Source of the DNA: Ilex aquifolium
Taxonomy: Eukaryota > Streptophyta > Magnoliopsida > Aquifoliales > Aquifoliaceae
Reading direction: 5' to 3'
DNA: 64,000 nucleotides
Assembly: GCA_951799425.1 (NCBI GenBank)
Contig: OX637393.1
Location: forward strand, 12,320,744 to 12,384,743
This document shows, one piece after another, positions 58,210 through 64,000 of this stretch. Position 1 is the first letter of the stretch. Every line of letters starts with the position of its first letter. Under the pieces are notes generated by a model that was given only the letters and a program-made list of their open reading frames with translations, was not told the DNA's origin and did no database searches. Made by a program: the position numbers and the translations under genes.

Positions 58210-59970
58210 ATGGCTTTGAGCTACTACTCCAACTGGGGGCCACTTCAGCACCTCAACCCAGACTTGAATGTCTTCATGCACACAATCCCAGAGTTGCCTC
58301 CGGAAACTTTTGGTTTCGCTGAAAACTTAGCTCTTTCAGACCTTGCTATCCATCCAATCTTCGAGCCCGAAGAGTTGTTCTACTCAGACAACTATACTCA
58401 GCAACTCCCCTTTCTCTCTCCACCATATGGTCATTTGAACTCCCTCTCACCAGAAATCTTACCGTTCCAAGATTTCAGACCTTTTGAACACATAAAATGT
58501 CAAAAGACCCATGAAAATAGCTACTACTCAGACTGTGCGCCTGGTTTATGTACTTGGTTTGTTCCGAATCCCCCGGTGCTGCCGGAGTTGTTGCCGGAAG
58601 TTCTCAGCCCAACGCCGGACTTTCAGTTTCAGAGTCCACCGGTTTATGATTGTGGAACAGTTGAGAGTGTGAAGAAGTCCAATGAGCGGACCTTGTCGAC
58701 GCAGAGCATTGCGGCTCGGCAGAGGAGGAGGAAGATAACTGAGAAGACTCAAGAGCTCGGGAAACTTATCCCTGGAGGACAGAATATGAACACTGCTGAA
58801 ATGTTTCAAACTGCTTTCAAGTATGTGAAATACTTGCAGGCCCAAGTTGGAATTCTCGAATTCATGGGGTCAATTCAGGTAATTTCGTATGTTACTTGCA
58901 TCTATAAGATATCAAAATATGACACCATCTGTTAGCACGACACGAATCACAACAAAAGTAGAGGGTTTAATCAACCCGTTTTGTAAACGAATAGACCCGA
59001 CTCGATATGATTAATAAACGAATCGGGTATGAGTGAAATATTTTTTTAGATAAACCCATTAATTCTCATTGTAAAAACCCGTTAAAACTCGACACGAAGT
59101 TATTCAACCCGGCACGATTTAAAGACCTACCGACCATCTTCTAAGTGACAGGCCTACTGACAATCTTCTAAGTTTTTTTTTTACTTTTTCACATTTTTTT
59201 AAGAACACTAGGTTGTGATGAGGCCTTCGCTGATGAGATTTGCTGAGTGTATCATTTCGGACACGTTTTGGGTTTCATACAAATTATTTTTTTTAAGGAA
59301 TAAAATTCATTTACTTACCGAAAAAAATAATCTTTTTGGTTAAAAACCTAATTTTATTGCTTTTATTTCTCATATGAATGCAAACTATGATTTTCTAGTT
59401 ATTAGTCTGTCAATAAAAAAAGAAACCAATTCAGCATAATTTTTGGTGTTTTCAAAGTTCTGCTGAGGAAAAAAAACATATATATATTTTGCGTGCTAAG
59501 GCGTGCCTAAACATCAAAGCTAATAGCGCAATAGGGAAGAATTCTCGTTCAGAATAGAACCCATCTTTTTTCATGCTCAAAAGAAGATTTTTTTTATAAA
59601 TATTTATTAAAAAGAAACTACGGAAGAGTTTAAATTTGAAATGTTGAATACATTGTAAATGGATAGGGAGAAGAGGAGCAGTTAGGAATAAAAAGGGACA
59701 AAGGGAAAATCGGAATAAAAGAATAAACAATTTTGTATCCCATTTAAGCATAATTGACAGGCAATGTGTGTGTAGGACAATGAGGAATCATTTTATACTG
59801 AAGAACTCCAAGATCTTCTTGGATCCCCTTTCTTGCAAGAAAAGTTGTCTTCAATGGAGCAGTGTTTGGTTCCCAAGAAATTTGTTCAAACCCTAGCAGA
59901 AGAGGGTGATCTCCAATCCAACACTACAGTTTTGAAGAACATCAAGGAGTTGATCCGAACTGGTGGCTGA
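58210..59970 (+). CDS. bHLH transcription factor (bHLH52/53-like), atypical basic region
   Basis: Two exons, 58210-58878 (223 codons) and 59776-59970 (64 residues plus stop), join in phase 0 (CAG|GTAATT ... TGTGTAG|GAC) to give 287 residues. Residues 1-155 are acidic and proline-rich with no known domain, a likely activation region. Residues about 163-213 form the bHLH domain: basic part QSIAARQRRRKI, helix 1 TEKTQELGKLIPG, loop, then helix 2 NTAEMFQTAFKYVKYLQAQV. The His-Glu-Arg set that reads E-boxes in typical members is not seen; Ala or Arg stand at those positions, as in some plant subgroups. The C terminus after the intron is EELQDLLGSPFLQEKL and ends IKELIRTGG. It should dimerise and act in the nucleus; targets are unknown. 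The start CTCCATGGC has a good context. Confidence 0.9.
58879..59775 (+). other. bHLH intron with a hAT-repeat fragment
   Basis: The 897-bp intron holds, at about 58936-59130, AGCACGACACGAATC, AAACGAATCGGGTATGAGTG and CAACCCGGCACG, a worn piece of the same repeat family as 31813 and 55219. Confidence 0.6.
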
Positions 59971-61235
59971 TACAAATGATTAATCAAGCTGGCAGTACAA
60001 AGTGTAGTCTTTAACTTTTGTTGTTGTTTTTCATGTTTGTGTGGATATCACTTTTGTAGCCATTTTTTCCTGACTGGCTAGGGCTTTTTGTTCCTAATTT
60101 TCTTTCTGGTAATTTCTGTTATTTTCAAGAAATGGATTAGTGTTGTTTCATTGTTGGCACATTGAAGGAAGAAAGTGGGTTCTGCCATTGATAAAAATTC
60201 TTTGGGGACTCCAGGTTAGGAAGAAAATGGATTAGTATTGTTTCTTTCTTTTATTTTTTCCAGGGTACGGCTAAGAAAAAAAGAATGATGGAAAGTGAAA
60301 ATGAAAATGATAGAAAGTGAAGGAAAAAAAAGAAAAATGATAGAAAATATATTTTTATTCATATATTTGGTTTGCATGAAAAACTTACAAGAATTTTTTT
60401 AAAAAAAAAATTCATTCTATTGTTTGAAAGAAAGGAAAATTATAATTTTTTTTCTAATTATCTAAATTACCCTTAATTATATTAAATCAGTCTAAAGAAG
60501 AAAAATATGTATTATAATTGAAAATTAAAAAATTTAAAAAAAGTGCCCCAAAACCAAATTTTAGGACAAGCACTGTCTTTGGATCAAATTATATGGTTAA
60601 CTAAATTCATACCAAGATTTTTTAAAATTAATAAAACCAATAAAATATTTTAAGAAAAATAAGGGTAAAATTGAAAGTTAGTTATAGATCATAACTTTCT
60701 TGCATTTCCTTATATTTTTTTCAAGAAAAAAAAATTGGTTAGTTTTGAAAAAATCCAAAGATGAAATAAAATTATTTTTTCCATAGTTTTCCATTTTATG
60801 CTAACTAAACACATGAAATTTTTAAAGAATTTATCTTTCTTGCATTTTCTGCCATTATCCCTCTAAACAAACGGATCCTTAGAGAAGATCTGCTATTAAG
60901 ATTAAGAAAATGTTATTAGAACCTAATTTGACTACTCAATCTAGGACCCTAGTTCAATAGCATTGCTTGATCAGGAAAAACGTTATCATTTTCAGCAAAT
61001 CGAAAGTGTAAACAGAAAATACAATTAAGCAAATATTCAGCACGACATTTATCTTGTAAAACACAAAAATATAAGCTTCCAGAATAAAAAATATTTGCAT
61101 CAGAAATTAAGCAGCGGATAAAGTTATATTTCCCCTCACTAAATATGTGAATAGCAATCCGAATAACTGAGCATTTCAAATGCAACCCGACACCAGAAAC
61201 GTCTAGAGTTTGTTATTCAAACAAAATATGCTAGG
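59971..61235. other. Convergent intergenic region
   Basis: Lies between the 3' ends of the bHLH and dehydrogenase genes. AT-rich with A/T homopolymers and no ORF or clear element; it presumably holds both 3' UTRs. Confidence 0.45.
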
Positions 61236-63102
61236 TTACCAAGGAATTTCTTGACCATCCCAGGCAAAAAACTTGCCATTATCATGCCTCTTTGCATTGC
61301 TGATGATGGTTAAGAGCTTCTGGACAGAGAACTCTTTGGTGAAAAGCTTGCCTTCTGGAACATTTCGTTGGAAAGGTCTAGAAAGATCCGTGTCCACTGT
61401 GCCTGGATGCAGTAAAAGACACACAATTGGATCCTTCTTTCGTGCAAATTCCACTGAAACAGTTTTTGTCACTGCAAGCATCAGCAGACATATATTATGA
61501 AGAATTTGGACACAACCAATAGTCATTTATCTTGAAAATACTTACTCCAAGGCCAATGATGCAAAGACTATACTAACTAAATACAATTTTTTATGGGGTA
61601 CAAAAATATAGAACTGCTCTACCAAATTGATATTGATGTACTAGTAAATCATGATTTAAGGTTTAATCAAACTTTCTGTCCACAGGGTTATCATCATAGA
61701 GTGCATCAAGATAATTAGCAACTAGAATGTTGACATGTTGGCTTTTAATTTTGTTGTGCCTCAAGAGCCGGAAAAAAAAACCCTTAATGGAAAGGATGCA
61801 TTATTCTTGTATAAGAATTCCTAAAGACAAAAGTTGCACAATGTGAATTGTCTGCATTAAGCAATTTTACAGAGAAGTGGCATGGCACAAAAAAAAAAAA
61901 ATACCAATCCACAGCATCAAATACATGCTTGAATGAGAGTTTTTCTTAGGTTGTTGACAAAATATCCAATGGAAAGTACAATGAGGATCTCAAATTGCAG
62001 GAGCAAAATTCTAACAAGTAAAGGATGCTTATCCTATGATTCAATATTCCTACTGGGTCACATGGTAAAAAGAAAATTAAAATTTAAGTCAATTATAATT
62101 TATGGCTGCTATTTGAAGCTTGAAGTAAATATATTCAAATCCTTGGAAAATTTACAGAAAGTTGGAAACATGAACAAAAGACACAGTATCCTGTCAAGAA
62201 TTTCCCCAATAAATATTGTCATCAGCCAAAGAAAATGTTTATCAGAGAGCTATGCTAATCTCAAAACCTCTAACAGAGAATTCTCATCATTAGGACAATA
62301 AGGTGGAATGCAGACTGAAAATGGAGTGGGATGTCGTCATGGTATGTCACTACTCTATTATGCAGTAAAATGGGATTATAGGCCTACATAGATGATAGAT
62401 GGCAAATTTAAAATGTTACGTGGTAGGCCTAATTGCTAAAGTGTTTCTTATTTTTCTTTACTTTTTTCCTTTCTCTTAGACCAAGAAGTATCGCTAACAT
62501 GTACAAACTGTCTATTGTTGCATCATGTACAAGAATTGCAATATTTGTATCCTGTCTGCACTGTTAATAAATGTGCTATGACTTTTCCTTTTAACTAATT
62601 AACTGTTAAACTCTCAATTTAATTTGTTACCTTTCCACTATTTCTAGCATGTCAGTATTGAAAAATAAATAAATAAATAAAATTACTAGAATTTTAAGAA
62701 CAATATTTTGGTTCAGTAGTTCATGTATTTTAAATTGAGTTGCTCTGTGCTTTGGTACCAGAGCCAGAGCCAGAGCCAGAGCCAAGAGCCACATACAGGA
62801 CCCCCTCCCCCCCCCCCTCCCCCCCCCCCAAAAAAAAAAAAGGGCCGGGCGTTGGGGAAGGGGGAATGGAGGACCTTGGTCCCCACCATTGATTTTAAGA
62901 AATTAAATTTTGTCCCCTTTATGTTATATAACTTTTTCTATAGCACCTCCCACCTCCCAAAAAATTCTGCCTCTGCCGTCGTTTGCATTCCAAGCAATCT
63001 GTCCCAATAGGAAGATGAACAAATGTGTTTGTACTTTAAATAATTTATGCTGCCTTGTTTGTGGGAAGTGGTTACCGTACATGCTTCCAGGAGAGAGAGA
63101 GA

Positions 63103-63143
<41 letters not shown>

Positions 63144-63860
63144 GAAGAAAACATACACTGATTAAGGGCAGCCTTCGAAGACCGATATGAGTGCCACCCT
63201 CCTAAACAATTGTCCCCAATGGATCCAACCCTAGCACTTAAGTTGGCGATCACTGCAACATCTCTGTCAGTCCCAGAGCCGCCTCCAACGCTTAGCAAAG
63301 GCCACATATGCTGTTTGTACAAATAAGATGTACAAAGTAGAGTCACATTATAAACTCTACTGAAATGCAAAGTTCGAAATACCACTGCATGGGAGGTGCG
63401 GATTGTCTAGGTTCTTTAACTTCTCTTCCCTGAGCTCTATTCTAAGTGAAGTGTTTATAACATAACATTCCCTACATCAGAGCTTAGCATATGTTTCTGT
63501 TAATAATCCTCAGTCCATGAATAAATTGTGTGCTCCTTTCTTTACCTAGATGGACATGCCTGTTGGGTATGTTTTCAACAGCAGGCATAAATGGCAGACG
63601 TTCGACACCCATGCTTTGTCAATTCTTATCCAACAGGCATTCTTCACAAGTTTTAGAATGCCATGGAACAGAAACCTTTAACATTGACCATAATTTCTCT
63701 ACAGAAAAAACTTCTCAAAAGATACAATAACAGTCTGTTGCCAGAGATATGCTAGCAGTTGAGTGATTATACCTTCATCACTAAAACAGGACCTACTGCA
63801 TTAACCTCATAAGCAAGCATCAAGGATGATCTCTGTAATTTGCTCAGCGTTGTTTCTGTA
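61236..63860 (-). CDS. Short-chain dehydrogenase/reductase (C-factor-like), 3' part only
   Basis: Three coding exons are visible: 63860-63773 (ends VNAVGPVLVMK), 63310-63157 (HMWPLLSVGGGS to SSKAALNQ) and 61471-61236 (TKTVSVEFARK to DGQEIPW, stop). Junctions are GT/AG and the phases fit (0, then 1), with Leu split across the last junction. The catalytic Ser lies in VIANLSARVG and the YxxxK motif is YRSSKAALNQ. HPGTVDTDLSRPF is typical of the C-factor-like subgroup. SDRs use NAD(P)(H) to oxidise or reduce small molecules. The substrate here is unknown. The N-terminal part with the glycine-rich cofactor loop must lie beyond the right edge. The frame before 63310 is intronic, so the Met seen there is not a start. 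Confidence 0.9.
61472..63156 (-). other. Long last intron of the dehydrogenase with simple repeats
   Basis: The 1685-bp intron contains (GAGCCA)n at about 62757-62786, C-runs and an A-run at 62801-62841, and (GA)n at 63091-63138. No inserted gene was recognised. Confidence 0.75.
63091..63138. repeat. (GA)n microsatellite near a splice donor
   Basis: The GA tract, read as CT on the coding strand, begins about 17 bases after the donor of the dehydrogenase's middle exon. Confidence 0.9.
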
Positions 63861-64000
63861 CTGAAATTGAAGAAAGTAAGGATAATCACTTCGCAGAATC
63901 CAAAAATTTGAAAGAATGACCTTATCAAATAAAACATTAAGTACTAGTGTTGAATTGTTGAAGTTTTTGTGACATGGAGAATCATTAACTAAGAATATAG
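63861..64000 (-). other. Intron sequence upstream of the first visible dehydrogenase exon
   Basis: Runs to the window edge; the acceptor TTTCAG lies at 63861-63866. No further exon was recognised here. Confidence 0.6.

Noticed and set aside
62924..63385. 153-codon minus frame as a complete protein start
   Set aside because: It reads through the acceptor and donor of the middle dehydrogenase exon into intron DNA and a CT repeat. Only 63310-63157 is exon.

Overview
The window is nuclear DNA of a flowering plant, most likely a eudicot. The evidence is intron-bearing genes of plant families (a CYP71-clan P450, a plant-type bHLH factor, a short-chain dehydrogenase), several classes of plant transposable element, AT-rich intergenic DNA and many microsatellites. 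I do not assign a species. It contains no bacterial features, no CRISPR array and no convincing RNA gene.

Layout. Positions 1-6960 hold a decayed Mutator-like element: a Ulp1-type protease relic on + and a broken MURA-type transposase on -, converging on a ~190-bp minisatellite. 6961-11833 is non-coding, with a diverged segmental duplication. 11834-19854 is an old Ty1/copia element whose 3' LTR is split by a ~2.1-kb solo LTR (17647-19732). 19855-23449 holds small repeats, a MITE-like element and a GGN microsatellite. 23450-26907 is a young, compact element with near-identical 587-bp LTRs, a gag-only ORF and a minisatellite (a TR-GAG-like non-autonomous Ty3/gypsy element). 29661-38315 is a second Ty1/copia element containing three nested insertions: a 0.6-kb solo LTR, a 540-bp hAT-type element and a 2.5-kb solo LTR. 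About 39045-45720 is a degenerate Ty3/gypsy element of Tat type with an antisense ORF.

The last ~16 kb carries the host genes: a two-exon CYP71-clan P450 (50451-47952, -), a two-exon atypical bHLH factor (58210-59970, +) and the 3' part of a short-chain dehydrogenase/reductase (63860-61236, -, continuing past the right edge). Between them lie a CACTA-type remnant, an inverted-repeat element with an internal hAT-type insertion, and a small MITE. The P450 and bHLH models splice in frame with consensus GT/AG sites and look intact.

The three genes show no evident shared pathway. The main story is nested transposition. Target-site duplications are readable for six insertions (CTTTC, ATATA, ATATC, AGTAT, TGATC, ACCTGAAG), with a one-mismatch 8-bp pair for a seventh, and these allow a relative order to be worked out. 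Coordinates of degenerate elements are approximate; no database search was possible.
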